Below are positions 1-8,332 of a DNA stretch of 64,000 bases, piece by piece. This DNA is from Caulobacter sp. S45 (GTDB lineage Bacteria; Pseudomonadota; Alphaproteobacteria; Caulobacterales; Caulobacteraceae). The position numbers were made by a program, and so were the translations under genes. A model generated the notes under the pieces. The model worked only from the letters and a program-made list of their open reading frames with translations, was not told where the DNA came from and did not search any database. Numbering within the stretch: the first letter of the stretch is position 1; each line of letters opens with the position of its first letter. The stretch covers positions 849,685 to 913,684 of the forward strand of contig NZ_LMUL01000014.1 of the NCBI RefSeq assembly GCF_009765965.1, in the 5' to 3' direction.

Positions 1-551
1 ACGAGGTCGTAATGGGCGCCTTGGAGTTCGCCCAACCCCACGCGGCGTGCCCCCCGAGTCAGTGGCCGATCGGAGATGTCGAATATATCGACACCGGCGG
101 CGGTGTTGCGAAATGGAGTATTGGCGCCCGTATCCCCGCCCCAATCGAGCACCCTGGGCGATGAAACGACATGAGAAGCGAGGAAAGCTTCAACTTCGGA
201 TGTGTCGTACGGGTAAACCAGAATTTCGGCGTTGAGCTTGGCGTAACCGGGCTCAAAGCTTTCGCGCAGAGCGGCGTATTCCTCCCCTCGATAATTCGAG
301 TAAAGGGCCGCCATCTCCGCTTCGCTGAAGCGGAGATCGAGGAACAGCAGCCCACAGGCTTGGCATTGCAGCGAGTTGCACAGCGGATAAGCCATTCCGG
401 TCCGAATGGTGCGAAGGCCCCACTCCGGCGTGATCTCGACGGGCGTCCAGTTGAAGGCGCGGCTGGCGACGAATGGCATCAGGATGGCTGGGGATCGGCT
501 CAGGTCCGCCGAGCCGCAGCAGACACACCGGGACGCAATCCTTTCATTCAT
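1..551 (-). CDS. Class I SAM-dependent methyltransferase with N-terminal zinc-type motif (partial, runs off the window)
   Basis: Reading the minus strand from an ATG at 551 gives an uninterrupted frame to the window edge (183 residues seen, C-terminus missing). The N-terminus has CVCC near residue 9 and CQAC about 60 residues later, a paired-cysteine pattern typical of zinc-binding leaders on sugar or natural-product methyltransferases. Around residue 135 comes VLDWGGDTG, a variant of the SAM-binding motif I, followed by an acidic VDIFD strand. The gene lies 53 bases downstream of rfbH on the same strand, so co-transcription with the dideoxysugar gene is likely, and a role in methylating a surface glycan or its sugar nucleotide is inferred. 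The exact substrate cannot be told, since the acceptor-binding half lies outside the window. Confidence 0.8.
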   Translation of the reverse strand, partial: MNERIASRCVCCGSADLSRSPAILMPFVASRAFNWTPVEITPEWGLRTIRTGMAYPLCNSLQCQACGLLFLDLRFSEAEMAALYSNYRGEEYAALRESFEPGYAKLNAEILVYPYDTSEVEAFLASHVVSSPRVLDWGGDTGANTPFRNTAAGVDIFDISDRPLTRGARRVGLGELQGAHYDL

Positions 552-604
552 GGGGCCAACCTGCCACGATTCGCCAGGCGACTTCGACGGCGCGCGAGCC
601 TGTG

Positions 605-1954
605 TCAGGTGGACCCGCCGGCGGCGCGCGCCCGGCAGAAGGCGTCGATGGTTTCCAGCATGTAGGCGATGTGTTCCCCGCTCAGGCCCGGATAGACGCC
701 GATCCAGAACGTATCGCGCATGATGGTGTCGGCCTGGGTCAGCTCGCCCACCACCCGGAAATTGCGGCCGGCCATGTAAGGCTGGCGAACCAGGTTGCCG
801 CCGAACAACAGCCGCGTGCCGATGCGGCGGCTCTCCAGATGGCGGGTCAGCTCGTCGCGGGTGAAGGGCGCGTCCTTGGCCACGGTGATCGGGAAGCCGA
901 ACCAGGCGGGATCGCTGCGCGGCGTCGCCTCGGGCAGGTGCAGGAACTCCTGCAGATGCGCGAGCCCGGCCTTGAGCCGGCCGAAGTTCTGCTTCCGCGC
1001 GGCGATGAAGCCGTCGAGATGGTCCATCTGGGCCAGGCCGATGGAGGCCTGCATGTCGGTCATCTTCAGATTGAAGCCGAGATGGGAGTAGGTGTATTTG
1101 TGGTCGTAGCCCTTGGGCAGCCCCCCCATCTTCCAGTCGAACCGCCGCCCGCAGGTATTGTCCTTGCCGGGCGCGCAGAAACAGTCGCGGCCCCAATCGC
1201 GGAAGGATTCCGCCAAACGGCGCAGGAACTCGTCATTAGTGAACACCGCCCCGCCCTCGCCGGTGGTGATGTGGTGGGCGGGATAGAAGCTCAGCGTGGC
1301 GAGGTCGCCGAACAGGCCCACCTGCACGCCGTCATAGGTCGATCCCAGGGCGTCGCAACAGTCCTCGACCAGGAACAGGTCGTGCTCGACACAGAGCGCC
1401 TTGATCGCCGCGAGGTCGAACGGATTGCCGAGCGTGTGCGCGGCCATGATCGCACGGGTCTTCGGCCCGATCGCCTCGGCCACCTTCGCCGGATCGAAGT
1501 TGTAGGTCCCCGGCAGCATGTCGACGAACACCGGGACCATGCCCGAGGTCAGGATCGGGTTGACCGTGGTCGGAAAGCCGGTCGCGGCGGTGATCACCTC
1601 GTCGCCCGGCTTGAGCTGGCGCGCCTTCAGCTTGGGCGAGGTCAGGGCCGAGAAGGCCACCAGGTTGGCCGACGAGCCGGAATTGACCGTCATCGCGTAC
1701 CTGGCGCCGAGCCGGGCGGCCAGGCGAGCCTCCCACGCATCGTTGAACCGGCCGGTGGTCAGCCAGAAGTCCAGGGATGAGTCCACCAGGCTGCGCATGT
1801 CGCTGGCGTCGTACACCCGACCGGAAACGGGTACGGCGGACATCCCGGGCTGGAATGGCTTCGGGCCATGCGCCAGGGCGTGATAGCGCTCCACCAGGGT
1901 GAGGATCTGTTCCCGGAGCGCCTCGGCCTCATGCGATATCGAGTCTGAGGCCAC
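605..1954 (-). CDS. rfbH: CDP-4-keto-6-deoxy-D-glucose 3-dehydrase, RfbH/DdhC type
   Basis: This is a DegT/DnrJ/EryC1/StrS-fold enzyme of about 449 residues. The usual PLP-binding lysine is replaced by histidine: [14 protein letters not shown] around residue 227 has His where aminotransferases have Lys, the hallmark of the E1 3-dehydrase of CDP-3,6-dideoxyhexose synthesis, which uses PMP. The family [2Fe-2S] cysteines are visible in [11 protein letters not shown] (about residues 258-268), followed by the conserved KMTDMQAS. The enzyme removes the C3 hydroxyl of CDP-4-keto-6-deoxyglucose. A GTG start at 1954 is chosen because an AAGGGGAG ribosome site precedes it and it matches the family N-terminus; the open frame continues upstream without family similarity. 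It partners with rfbF nearby; the E3-type reductase is not in the window. Confidence 0.93.
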   Translation of the reverse strand: MASDSISHEAEALREQILTLVERYHALAHGPKPFQPGMSAVPVSGRVYDASDMRSLVDSSLDFWLTTGRFNDAWEARLAARLGARYAMTVNSGSSANLVAFSALTSPKLKARQLKPGDEVITAATGFPTTVNPILTSGMVPVFVDMLPGTYNFDPAKVAEAIGPKTRAIMAAHTLGNPFDLAAIKALCVEHDLFLVEDCCDALGSTYDGVQVGLFGDLATLSFYPAHHITTGEGGAVFTNDEFLRRLAESFRDWGRDCFCAPGKDNTCGRRFDWKMGGLPKGYDHKYTYSHLGFNLKMTDMQASIGLAQMDHLDGFIAARKQNFGRLKAGLAHLQEFLHLPEATPRSDPAWFGFPITVAKDAPFTRDELTRHLESRRIGTRLLFGGNLVRQPYMAGRNFRVVGELTQADTIMRDTFWIGVYPGLSGEHIAYMLETIDAFCRARAAGGST

Positions 1955-2070
1955 CGGCTCCCCTTGTCCTTGCGTGCTGACCCAGGGACAGATGCGCGGT
2001 CGCGCCTTGCCATCGCCCGCAGGGGTGTGAACGATTGTCACGATTCGCCCCGTCTCGATAAACCTGGCCT

Positions 2071-2084
2071 GGAGGCTCGCCATT
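2071..2084 (+). promoter_or_regulatory. Shine-Dalgarno GGAGG placed before a non-canonical ATT start
   Basis: GGAGG at 2071-2075 sits six bases before ATT at 2082-2084, which opens the reading frame exactly at the first beta strand of the Rossmann fold ([13 protein letters not shown]). No ATG, GTG or TTG occurs in this frame between the stop at 2028-2030 and a GTG at 2124. The spacing is ideal, so the site decides the start. Confidence 0.6.
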
Positions 2085-3122
2085 CGCCTGCTCATCACCG
2101 GCAACCAGGGCTTCATCGGCCCGGTGGCCACGCGCCTGGCCAAGCTGGCGGGCCACCACGTCACGGGCCTCGATACGGGCTATTTCAAGGACTGCGGCCC
2201 GGCCGTCAAAGCCGAGACGCTCCCCGACGTCCAGATCGTCCGCGACGTCCGCGACGTGACGCCCCACGACCTGGAGGACGTCGATGCGGTGCTGCATTTC
2301 GCCGGCCTGTCCAACGACCCGATGGGCGAGCTCAACCCGATCCTGACCCAGGAGATCAACCTGGGCGGCACGGTGCGCGTAGCGCAGGCCGCCAAGGCTG
2401 CAGGGGTTTCGCGGTTCGTATTCGCCTCCTCCTGTTCCCTGTACGGCGCTGCGGGCGGAGAGGCGGCGCTGAACGAGACGGCGCCGCTCCAGCCCGTCTC
2501 CGCCTATGCGGTGTCCAAGGCCGAGGCGGAGATCGCCCTGACGGAGATGGCGGATGCGGATTTCTCGCCGGTGTTCATGCGCAACGCCACCGCCTACGGC
2601 GTCGGGCCGCGGCCCCGCTTCGACCTGGTGGTGAACAACCTGATCGGCTGGGCCTATACGGCCGGCCGCATCATGGTGATGAGCGACGGCACCCCATGGC
2701 GACCGCTGGTGCACATCGAGGACATCGCCCACGCCGCCCTCTGCGCCGCTGCCGCCCCGCGCGACAGCGTTCATGGCCAAGCGTTCAACATCGGCGCCGC
2801 CGACGCCAACTACCAGGTCCGCGACATCGCCGGCATGGTCGCCCAGGCGTTCCCGCACGCCGAGCTGGAGATCACGGGCCAGACTGGCGGCGATCCCCGC
2901 TCCTACCGGGTGAACTTCGACAAGGCCCTGACCGGCCTGCCCGGCTTTACGCCCCAATGGACGCTGGAGCGCGGCGTGGCCGAGTCCGCCGCCTGGGTCC
3001 GCGCCAAGGGCCTGGCCGACGCAGCCTTCGATTCGCGCCTGTTCATCCGCCTCAAGCAACTGAAGCACGCCATGGACGCGGGGCTGCTGGACGGGGAGCT
3101 GCGCGCGCCTGCCGCCGCTTAG
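2082..3122 (+). CDS. NAD-dependent epimerase/dehydratase (extended SDR), probable ATT start
   Basis: The protein is an extended short-chain dehydrogenase/reductase of about 346 residues acting on a nucleotide-linked sugar. The NAD-binding motif TGNQGFIGP lies at residues 6-14, ASSCSLYG is the Ser-bearing strand, and [11 protein letters not shown] carries the Tyr-x3-Lys catalytic pair. Later parts match the sugar-nucleotide binding half ([13 protein letters not shown]). Starting at the first standard codon, GTG at 2124, would delete the glycine motif, so ATT at 2082 with its strong ribosome site is preferred. It is divergent from rfbH across about 127 bases, and its stop overlaps the end of the convergent SDR gene by four bases. 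It may act in the dideoxysugar or another glycan branch; the substrate is not determinable. Confidence 0.82.
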   Translation: MRLLITGNQGFIGPVATRLAKLAGHHVTGLDTGYFKDCGPAVKAETLPDVQIVRDVRDVTPHDLEDVDAVLHFAGLSNDPMGELNPILTQEINLGGTVRVAQAAKAAGVSRFVFASSCSLYGAAGGEAALNETAPLQPVSAYAVSKAEAEIALTEMADADFSPVFMRNATAYGVGPRPRFDLVVNNLIGWAYTAGRIMVMSDGTPWRPLVHIEDIAHAALCAAAAPRDSVHGQAFNIGAADANYQVRDIAGMVAQAFPHAELEITGQTGGDPRSYRVNFDKALTGLPGFTPQWTLERGVAESAAWVRAKGLADAAFDSRLFIRLKQLKHAMDAGLLDGELRAPAAA

Positions 3123-4078
3123 TCGGCGGTTTCCAGGTAACGCGCCGTATCGCGGATGATCGTTTCCAGATCGATCGGCGTCGCGCCGGAGCGGAGCAGC
3201 GCTTCCTGATAGGCTTGGCCGTCGCCGACATAGCGGTCCATGCGCCCATCGCCGATACGCGGACGCAGGATCTCGACATCCGGCCGTCCCATCGCCGCCC
3301 CGACCGCCTGAGCAAGTTCGCCGATCTCCACCACCTGACCGCCCGCGGTGTCGAAACTGAGCACGCCGGACGGCTCCTCCAGCGCGGTGTGGAAGATCAC
3401 CTGGGCGAGTTCGAGCACGTGGACATAGGAGCGGAAGACGCCATGGCTGGCCGCGATCCGGATGCGGCCCTCGCGCCTCAGGCTCTGGATGAAGTCGCCC
3501 AGCGCGTAGTTGGCCACGTGGTTGATGTAAGGGCCGCCGATGTTGAACACCCTGGCGATCGAGACGGGCCGGCGGGTCTGTTCGCCCCAGTCCCGCAACG
3601 CCGCCTCATGGGCGAGCTTCATCTCGCCGTAGGCGGTCCTGTCCGCGCCCGGCCGGCCATAGACTGCGCCGGAAGACGAGAACACGAACCGCCGCGTCGC
3701 GCCCGTTTCCGCCAACCGCATGGCGGCGACGAGCAGGGCGTCGTTGACCGGCCGCGCTCGCTCGGGGTCGGCCCCCTCGATCCTATCCGGGCCGACGATG
3801 GCGAGATGCAGCACCAGCCACTCCCCGTCTCCCAGGGCTGGAGCGCCCTCCAGCGCCTCGACGGATAGGTGGCGGCCGGCGATCTCGACCGCGCCGGGTC
3901 GGGAGGCAAACAGCCTCAGCCGCCCGCCCGCCGGGTCCAGCCCGGCGTCGAGCGCGATCTGGACCGCCGCGCGTCCGATCCAGCCGGACGCGCCGATGAC
4001 GGCGATCTTCGCGTTCGGATCGGCTAACCACGTGACAAATTTTCGGCTAGGCGCCATTGCCGATTCCGGTCTAGACAT
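3119..4078 (-). CDS. NAD(P)-dependent epimerase/dehydratase family protein (extended SDR)
   Basis: A 319-residue extended SDR. The dinucleotide motif IAVIGASGWIGRA appears at about residue 25 after a short leader, FSSSGAVYG is the conserved serine strand, and AYGEMKLAHE holds the Tyr-x3-Lys pair. The C-terminal half has RVFNIGGPY and SYVHVLELAQ, typical of sugar-nucleotide reductases or epimerases. It is only distantly like the neighbouring SDR and is convergent with it. Its position among rfbF, rfbH and a NeuB-like gene points to surface-polysaccharide sugar synthesis; a 4-keto-reductase finishing a deoxysugar is one reasonable guess. The 5' side opens into an unusually AT-rich divergent intergenic region. 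Confidence 0.82.
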   Translation of the reverse strand: MSRPESAMAPSRKFVTWLADPNAKIAVIGASGWIGRAAVQIALDAGLDPAGGRLRLFASRPGAVEIAGRHLSVEALEGAPALGDGEWLVLHLAIVGPDRIEGADPERARPVNDALLVAAMRLAETGATRRFVFSSSGAVYGRPGADRTAYGEMKLAHEAALRDWGEQTRRPVSIARVFNIGGPYINHVANYALGDFIQSLRREGRIRIAASHGVFRSYVHVLELAQVIFHTALEEPSGVLSFDTAGGQVVEIGELAQAVGAAMGRPDVEILRPRIGDGRMDRYVGDGQAYQEALLRSGATPIDLETIIRDTARYLETAD

Positions 4079-4220
4079 TCAAACTTGGAGTTGGGCGATA
4101 TTAAATAGCAATCTCTTTTAAATATCACGTGCATCAAAGATCTTCCAACTCTTGACGTAGATTTACAAGTTGATTGCACCACGCCTCGGCGCTTTCGACA
4201 GTCTTCAGAGGCGGGGCCGA
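4079..4220. promoter_or_regulatory. AT-rich divergent intergenic region
   Basis: This 142-base stretch between divergent genes is conspicuously AT-rich for the window, with runs such as GATATTAAATAG and TTTTAAATATCA. It must hold promoters for the leftward SDR and the rightward NeuB-like gene. A TTGAC hexamer (-35-like) at about 4153 faces right, but I see no convincing matching -10. Islands of low GC are common in surface-polysaccharide loci. Confidence 0.4.
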
Positions 4221-5144
4221 ATGAACATGCGCCAAGTCCCCACGGAGACGACCTTCTCCGTGCGCCCCACGCCCTATCTGCCCTGGCCCGTGGCCGCACG
4301 GATGTTCGTGATCGCCGAGATCGGCATCAACCACAACGGCGACCTGGGCGTCGCCAAGCAACTGATCGCCGCCGCCCATGAAGCCGGCTGCGATGCGGTC
4401 AAGTTCCAGAAGCGCACCATCGATGTGGTCTACACCCCAGAGGTGCTGGCCCAGCCCAGGACCAGCCCCTGGGGATCGACCCAACGCGCGCAGAAGGAGG
4501 GGCTGGAGTTCGGTGAGGCCGAATACGCCGAGATCGACCGTTATTGCCGTGAGCTGGGCATCGACTGGTTCGCCTCGGCCTGGGACGTCCCCAGCCTGGA
4601 GTTCTTGAGCCGCTACGAACTCCGCTACAACAAGATCGCCTCGGCCATGCTGACCAACCGCGCCTTCGTCGAGGCCGTGGCCGCCGAGGGTCGGCTGAGC
4701 TTCGTCTCCACCGGCATGTCCACCCTGGAGGAGATCGACGCGGCGATGGCGATGTTCAGCCGGCACGCCTGCCCCGTCATCTTGATGCACACCGTCTCCA
4801 CCTATCCGACGGCGGAGACCGAGCTGAACCTGGCCGCCATCGAGACGCTGCGTCGCCGCTACGCCACGCCGGTCGGCTATAGCGGACATGAGGCGTCCAT
4901 CGAACCCAGCGTCATGGCCGCCATGTTCGGCGCCGTGGCCATCGAGCGGCACCTGACCCTGGACCGCGGCATGTACGGCTCCGACCAGTCCGCCTCGCTC
5001 GAACCCCACGAGCTGACCCAGCTGGTCAGCCGCCTGCGGGCGCTGCCGGCGATGCTGGGCGACGGCGAGAAACACGTCGGCGCCGGCGAGGCGGCGGTGG
5101 CCGGCAAGCTGCGCTACTGGCCGACGTCCGAGAATATCGCTTGA
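4221..5144 (+). CDS. N-acetylneuraminate synthase family protein (NeuB-like) lacking the SAF domain
   Basis: This 307-residue protein is a NeuB-type TIM barrel that condenses phosphoenolpyruvate with a sugar to give a nonulosonate-like product. Family motifs are clear: IAEIGINHNGD near residue 30, DAVKFQKR, KIASAMLTN, STGMSTLEEI, GYSGHE and HLTLDRGMYGSDQSASLEP. The chain ends at LRYWPTSENIA, where normal NeuB proteins (about 345 residues) continue into the C-terminal antifreeze-like SAF domain, which is absent. The start at 4221 follows an AGAGGCGGGG ribosome site; an ATG six bases later is possible. No CMP-nonulosonate cytidylyltransferase is nearby, so the product (sialic-, legionaminic-like or other) is unknown. 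Confidence 0.85.
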   Translation: MNMRQVPTETTFSVRPTPYLPWPVAARMFVIAEIGINHNGDLGVAKQLIAAAHEAGCDAVKFQKRTIDVVYTPEVLAQPRTSPWGSTQRAQKEGLEFGEAEYAEIDRYCRELGIDWFASAWDVPSLEFLSRYELRYNKIASAMLTNRAFVEAVAAEGRLSFVSTGMSTLEEIDAAMAMFSRHACPVILMHTVSTYPTAETELNLAAIETLRRRYATPVGYSGHEASIEPSVMAAMFGAVAIERHLTLDRGMYGSDQSASLEPHELTQLVSRLRALPAMLGDGEKHVGAGEAAVAGKLRYWPTSENIA

Positions 5145-5231
5145 GCGGCGTAGCATCCACGATCGCCAGCCACGCGGTGGCGGTGGTCACGGCGCTGGGC
5201 TGCGAACCGCCTTCAGCCCGATAAGCCTGCG

Positions 5232-6020
5232 CTACCAGATCTTCCAAGGCGCGGTGGTCGCCCAGAGCTGCTCGAGGTGCAGCTTGTCGCGCAGGGTGTC
5301 CATCGGCTGCCAGAACCCCGTATGGCGGAAAGCCCTGAGTTCGCCGCTACGGGCCAACGCCTCCAGCGGCTCCCGTTCGAACACGGTGTCGTCGCCCTCG
5401 ATATGATCCAGCACCTTGGGCGAAAGCACGAAGAAGCCGCCGTTGATCAGGCCGCCCTCGTTCTGCGGCTTCTCGATGAAGCGTTCCACCGTGTCGCCGT
5501 TGATGTCCAAGGCGCCGAAGCGCGCCAGGGGCGTCACCGCAGTCACCGTCGCCAGCGCGCCGTGCTGCGCGTGAAAGCCGATCAGGTCGGTGATGTTCAC
5601 ATCGGAAAGGCCGTCGCCATAGGTCAGGCAGAAGTAGGGGCTGTCCTGGATGTATCGCGCCACCCGCTTGACCCGCCCGCCGGTCATGGTCTCCAGCCCG
5701 GTGTCGACCAGGGTGATGGTCCACGGCTCGGAATAGCTTTGATGCACCTCGACCGCGCCGGACGGAAGGATGGTCAGGTCGGCGTTCTGATAGGCGTAGC
5801 TGAGGAAGTACTCTCGAATCCGGGAACCGAGATAACCGCAGCAGATCACGAAATCATTCAGGCCATAGGCGCTGTAGGTCTTCATGATGTGCCAAAGTAA
5901 CGGCTGGCCGCCGATCTCCACCAGCGGTTTGGGCCGGACCGCCGTCTCTTCGGCGATCCGCGTGCCCTTACCGCCTGCCAGGATGACGACCTTCGGCCGT
6001 TGAGCACTCATGCGGAGCAT
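5232..6020 (-). CDS. rfbF: Glucose-1-phosphate cytidylyltransferase
   Basis: A 262-residue nucleotidyltransferase making CDP-glucose from CTP and glucose-1-phosphate, the first step to CDP-3,6-dideoxyhexoses. The signature VVILAGGKGTRIAEET at residues 11-26, RPKPLVEIGG, the family-specific VICCGYLG and YFLSYAYQNAD, YGDGLSDVNI and GFWQPMDTLRDK all match RfbF rather than UTP- or dTTP-specific homologues. It is separated from its pathway partner rfbH by the SDR and NeuB-like genes and reads leftward, convergent with the NeuB-like gene. ATG at 6020 or at 6011 are both possible. The CDP-glucose 4,6-dehydratase (rfbG) that normally sits beside it is not in the window. Confidence 0.93.
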   Translation of the reverse strand: MLRMSAQRPKVVILAGGKGTRIAEETAVRPKPLVEIGGQPLLWHIMKTYSAYGLNDFVICCGYLGSRIREYFLSYAYQNADLTILPSGAVEVHQSYSEPWTITLVDTGLETMTGGRVKRVARYIQDSPYFCLTYGDGLSDVNITDLIGFHAQHGALATVTAVTPLARFGALDINGDTVERFIEKPQNEGGLINGGFFVLSPKVLDHIEGDDTVFEREPLEALARSGELRAFRHTGFWQPMDTLRDKLHLEQLWATTAPWKIW

Positions 6021-6118
6021 AATGGGCTGGAATCCCCACGCGCGACAAGTCGCTATGCCGCCGCGAATGCCCGCTCGCTATCCCACGACCAGGCGAGCCG
6101 TGGCGAAGGCCGTCGGGA

Positions 6119-6475
6119 CTACTGCACCACCATTCCCGCTGTGACCGCCTGACTGGGGCTCAAGCCGCTCTGCTGTAAGGCCGAGTTCAATTGAAGGACA
6201 AGGGCTTGGGCGGCCTGCACGGGCAGCACGATGCGTCCGACGACCACCCGGCTCATGGTCGAGTTCGGATCGAAGTGGTTGCAGCGCGCCGTTTCGAAAG
6301 TCAGGGTGACGTTCCCCTGCCCGATCGAAAACCCGCAACATGCACTGGCGAAGAATTCCGGCGCCTTGGGATCGTCGATCAGGACCGCGGCGGGCGGAGC
6401 CGCCGGTGTGGGCGCTGGATCGTTGGTCTGCGCGATCCGCAGATGGGAAGCGGGCTTGCGGGCGGTGTTGGCCAT
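6119..6475 (-). CDS. Small protein of unknown function (DUF3467-like layout)
   Basis: A 118-residue soluble protein starting at ATG 6475. After a Pro/Ala-rich disordered leader (about residues 20-30) it has FFASACCGFSIGQGNVTLTFE, then a strand-helix segment RVVVGRIVLPVQAAQALVLQLNSALQQ. The pattern of a beta region followed by a VVGRIVLP-plus-helix tail resembles DUF3467-type small proteins, whose function is not established, but I cannot confirm family membership. It stands alone between the polysaccharide locus and the amino-acid genes, with codon use like its neighbours, which supports real coding. Confidence 0.6.
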   Translation of the reverse strand: MANTARKPASHLRIAQTNDPAPTPAAPPAAVLIDDPKAPEFFASACCGFSIGQGNVTLTFETARCNHFDPNSTMSRVVVGRIVLPVQAAQALVLQLNSALQQSGLSPSQAVTAGMVVQ

Positions 6476-6579
6476 GTGTGACTCCGTCTCAGAGGCTTAA
6501 TGCAGCGTGCACCTCCACCAATGACGCGAGTAAGGCCTAGATTGTTCCCTTGTGTAACAACTAAGCCACTTTAATGTGG

Positions 6580-6609
6580 CGTCCCAAAATGCGACCAAAT
6601 CTAGTCGCA
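6580..6609 (-). terminator. Weak intrinsic terminator downstream of the PLP enzyme gene
   Basis: On the minus strand TGCGAC and GTCGCA form a six-base stem around an eight-base loop, followed directly by TTTT. It lies about 57 bases past the stop of the PLP enzyme gene. The surrounding 6476-6665 spacer is AT-rich and otherwise holds nothing I recognise. Confidence 0.4.
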
Positions 6610-6665
6610 GATTTCGACTAAAATTATTCGCAAAACAAACCAGCCTCTCCGGCGAAGAGCGGGCG

Positions 6666-7634
6666 TCATCCCGGCGTCAGATCCATTGCAGCTCGAAACG
6701 TCTTGAAAGATATGTTGCGCCCGCACAGGACGACAGCGACCCTGCCGCCCCTGTACACCTCCGCCGTCTTCACCAGGCCAGCCATCGCCACGCCGGCGGC
6801 CCCCTCGACGATCCAGCGCTCGGTCTCGGCGATCCAGCGCATCGCGGCTGCGATTTCCGCCTCGGTGACGGTCACGCGCGCATCGATCACCGCCTGGCAC
6901 AGAGGAAAGGTGATGGAGCCGGCTTCGACGGCCCCGGCCGTACCGTCGGAAAGCGTATCCCGCTCCTCGACGTCGACGATGCGCCCGGCCTCCAGCGCCC
7001 GAAGCATGCAGGGCGAATTCTCCGGCCAGACGCCGACGATGCGGGTCTTCGGGCTCAGCCGCTTCAGCGCCGTCCCGACGCCCGAGATCAGGCCGCCGCC
7101 GCCCACCGAGATGAACACCGCGTCGAGGTCGTCAGCCTGCTCCGCCAGCTCCGCCCCGAGCGTGCCCTGGCCGGCGACCACGTCCAGGTCGTTGTAGGGC
7201 GGGAGATAGGTCTTGCCCTGCTCCCCGGCGCGCTGGCGGGCCAACAGTTCCGCTTCGATCGGCGGCTCGTCCACCACCACCAGTTCAGCTCCCAGGGCGC
7301 GGATGGCGTCCATCTTGGAGGGGACGGTCGAGGCGGCGACATAGACGACGACATGCACGCCGGCCAGGGCGCCCGCGCGCGCCACCGCCTGGCCATAGTT
7401 ACCCGTGGAGGCGGTCGTCACCCCCGCACGACGCGCCGCCTCGCTCAACGTGCGCACCTTGTTGGTGGCGCCGCGCAGCTTGAACGACCCGGTAGGCTGC
7501 AGGTGGTCGCATTTCAGCAGCACCTCGCACCCCAGCGCCTTGGACAGGACGGCGCTTCGTTCGAGCGGCGTCACCATCACCTGGGGTCGGATCGCCGAGT
7601 GCGCGTCCATGATCCGCTCGAACAGGTCCAACAT
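6666..7634 (-). CDS. Threonine/serine dehydratase-like fold-type II PLP enzyme
   Basis: A 322-residue fold-type II PLP enzyme. The Schiff-base lysine lies in PTGSFKLRGATNK (about residue 52), the substrate loop in ASTGNYGQA (usually STGNHG, so His is Tyr here), and the phosphate-binding glycine loop in VGGGGLISG. The length matches the catalytic-only threonine deaminase, serine racemase and hydroxyaspartate dehydratase group, with no regulatory ACT domain. The start is the ATG at 7634, with AAGGGAG six bases upstream; an earlier in-frame TTG lacks this. It is divergent from the regulator and ornithine-cyclodeaminase-like gene, so it probably belongs to the same amino-acid catabolic unit, as in clusters where a dehydratase pairs with a cyclodeaminase-fold enzyme. 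Dehydratase or racemase activity cannot be told apart. Confidence 0.87.
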   Translation of the reverse strand: MLDLFERIMDAHSAIRPQVMVTPLERSAVLSKALGCEVLLKCDHLQPTGSFKLRGATNKVRTLSEAARRAGVTTASTGNYGQAVARAGALAGVHVVVYVAASTVPSKMDAIRALGAELVVVDEPPIEAELLARQRAGEQGKTYLPPYNDLDVVAGQGTLGAELAEQADDLDAVFISVGGGGLISGVGTALKRLSPKTRIVGVWPENSPCMLRALEAGRIVDVEERDTLSDGTAGAVEAGSITFPLCQAVIDARVTVTEAEIAAAMRWIAETERWIVEGAAGVAMAGLVKTAEVYRGGRVAVVLCGRNISFKTFRAAMDLTPG

Positions 7635-7711
7635 CGCCAACTCCCTTGCAGGACGCTCGATTAGACGATAATTCCAATTTGGACCAGATGTTAAATCGAA
7701 AGGGCCGTCGG

Positions 7712-8332
7712 ATGACCCACCCCCTCACCGCCCATTTCGCAGTCGCGGACGGCTTGGCGGCCCTGTTCAAGCCTTTCGTCGAGGCGGTGGTGCACGACCT
7801 GAACACCGATAGCGTCGCCCATGTCGCCAATCCCTTTTCGCCTCGCGAGATCGGCGATCCCTCGGACATGCGCGATGTCGTCCTGGCGCCGGACGCCCGG
7901 GTGATCGGCCCCTACGAGAAGACCAACTGGGACGGACGTCGGATCAAGTCGGTCTCGATCGTGCTGCGCGATGAGGCCGGGAGGCCGGTGGGCATGCTGT
8001 GCGTCAACGCCGACGTGACCGAATTCGAGGGCGTACGGCGGATGCTGCAGGCCTTCCTCGGAACGGTCGAGCCCCGCTCCGAGGCTGAGGCCCGTTTCCA
8101 GGACGACTGGCACGAACGGATCAACCGCTTCGTCGCCGCCTGGACGGCCGAGCGGGCCACGACGCTGGACCGCCTGGACCGCGAGGGGCGCCGCGCTCTG
8201 ATCGAAGCGCTCCACGGGAGCGGCGGCTTCGAGGGACGCCGGGCGCCGGCCTATGTCGCCAAGATGCTGGGGGTCAGCCGCGCCACCATCTACAACGAAC
8301 TCGCCCGCCTGAAGGCTGCCGTCGCCGCATGA
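7712..8332 (+). CDS. YheO/DauR-like transcriptional regulator (PAS plus HTH)
   Basis: About 206 residues. The N-terminal half is a PAS-like domain of the YheO family, with the signature VVHDLNTDSVAHVANPFSPREIGD and later GMLCVNADVTEFE. The C-terminal half is a helix-turn-helix in which YVAKMLGVSRATIYNELARL is the recognition unit. DauR of Pseudomonas, which controls D-arginine genes, has this architecture. The start at 7712 (MTHPLTAHF) is chosen over ATG 7688 because the PAS region begins directly after it. Its stop overlaps the start of the next gene (ATGA), so the two are translationally coupled. It probably controls the coupled enzyme and perhaps the divergent PLP enzyme in response to an amino acid. 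Confidence 0.85.
   Translation: MTHPLTAHFAVADGLAALFKPFVEAVVHDLNTDSVAHVANPFSPREIGDPSDMRDVVLAPDARVIGPYEKTNWDGRRIKSVSIVLRDEAGRPVGMLCVNADVTEFEGVRRMLQAFLGTVEPRSEAEARFQDDWHERINRFVAAWTAERATTLDRLDREGRRALIEALHGSGGFEGRRAPAYVAKMLGVSRATIYNELARLKAAVAA

Noticed and set aside
473-1780. A 435-codon open frame on the plus strand opposite rfbH
   Set aside because: It is the antisense shadow of a firmly identified gene. In GC-rich DNA the opposite strand often stays open; the translation is Arg/Gly/Ala/Gln-rich with no family pattern.
5145-5231. A lost SAF domain remnant after the NeuB-like gene
   Set aside because: The 87 bases are too short and show no SAF-like residues in any frame, so the short protein looks genuine rather than freshly truncated.
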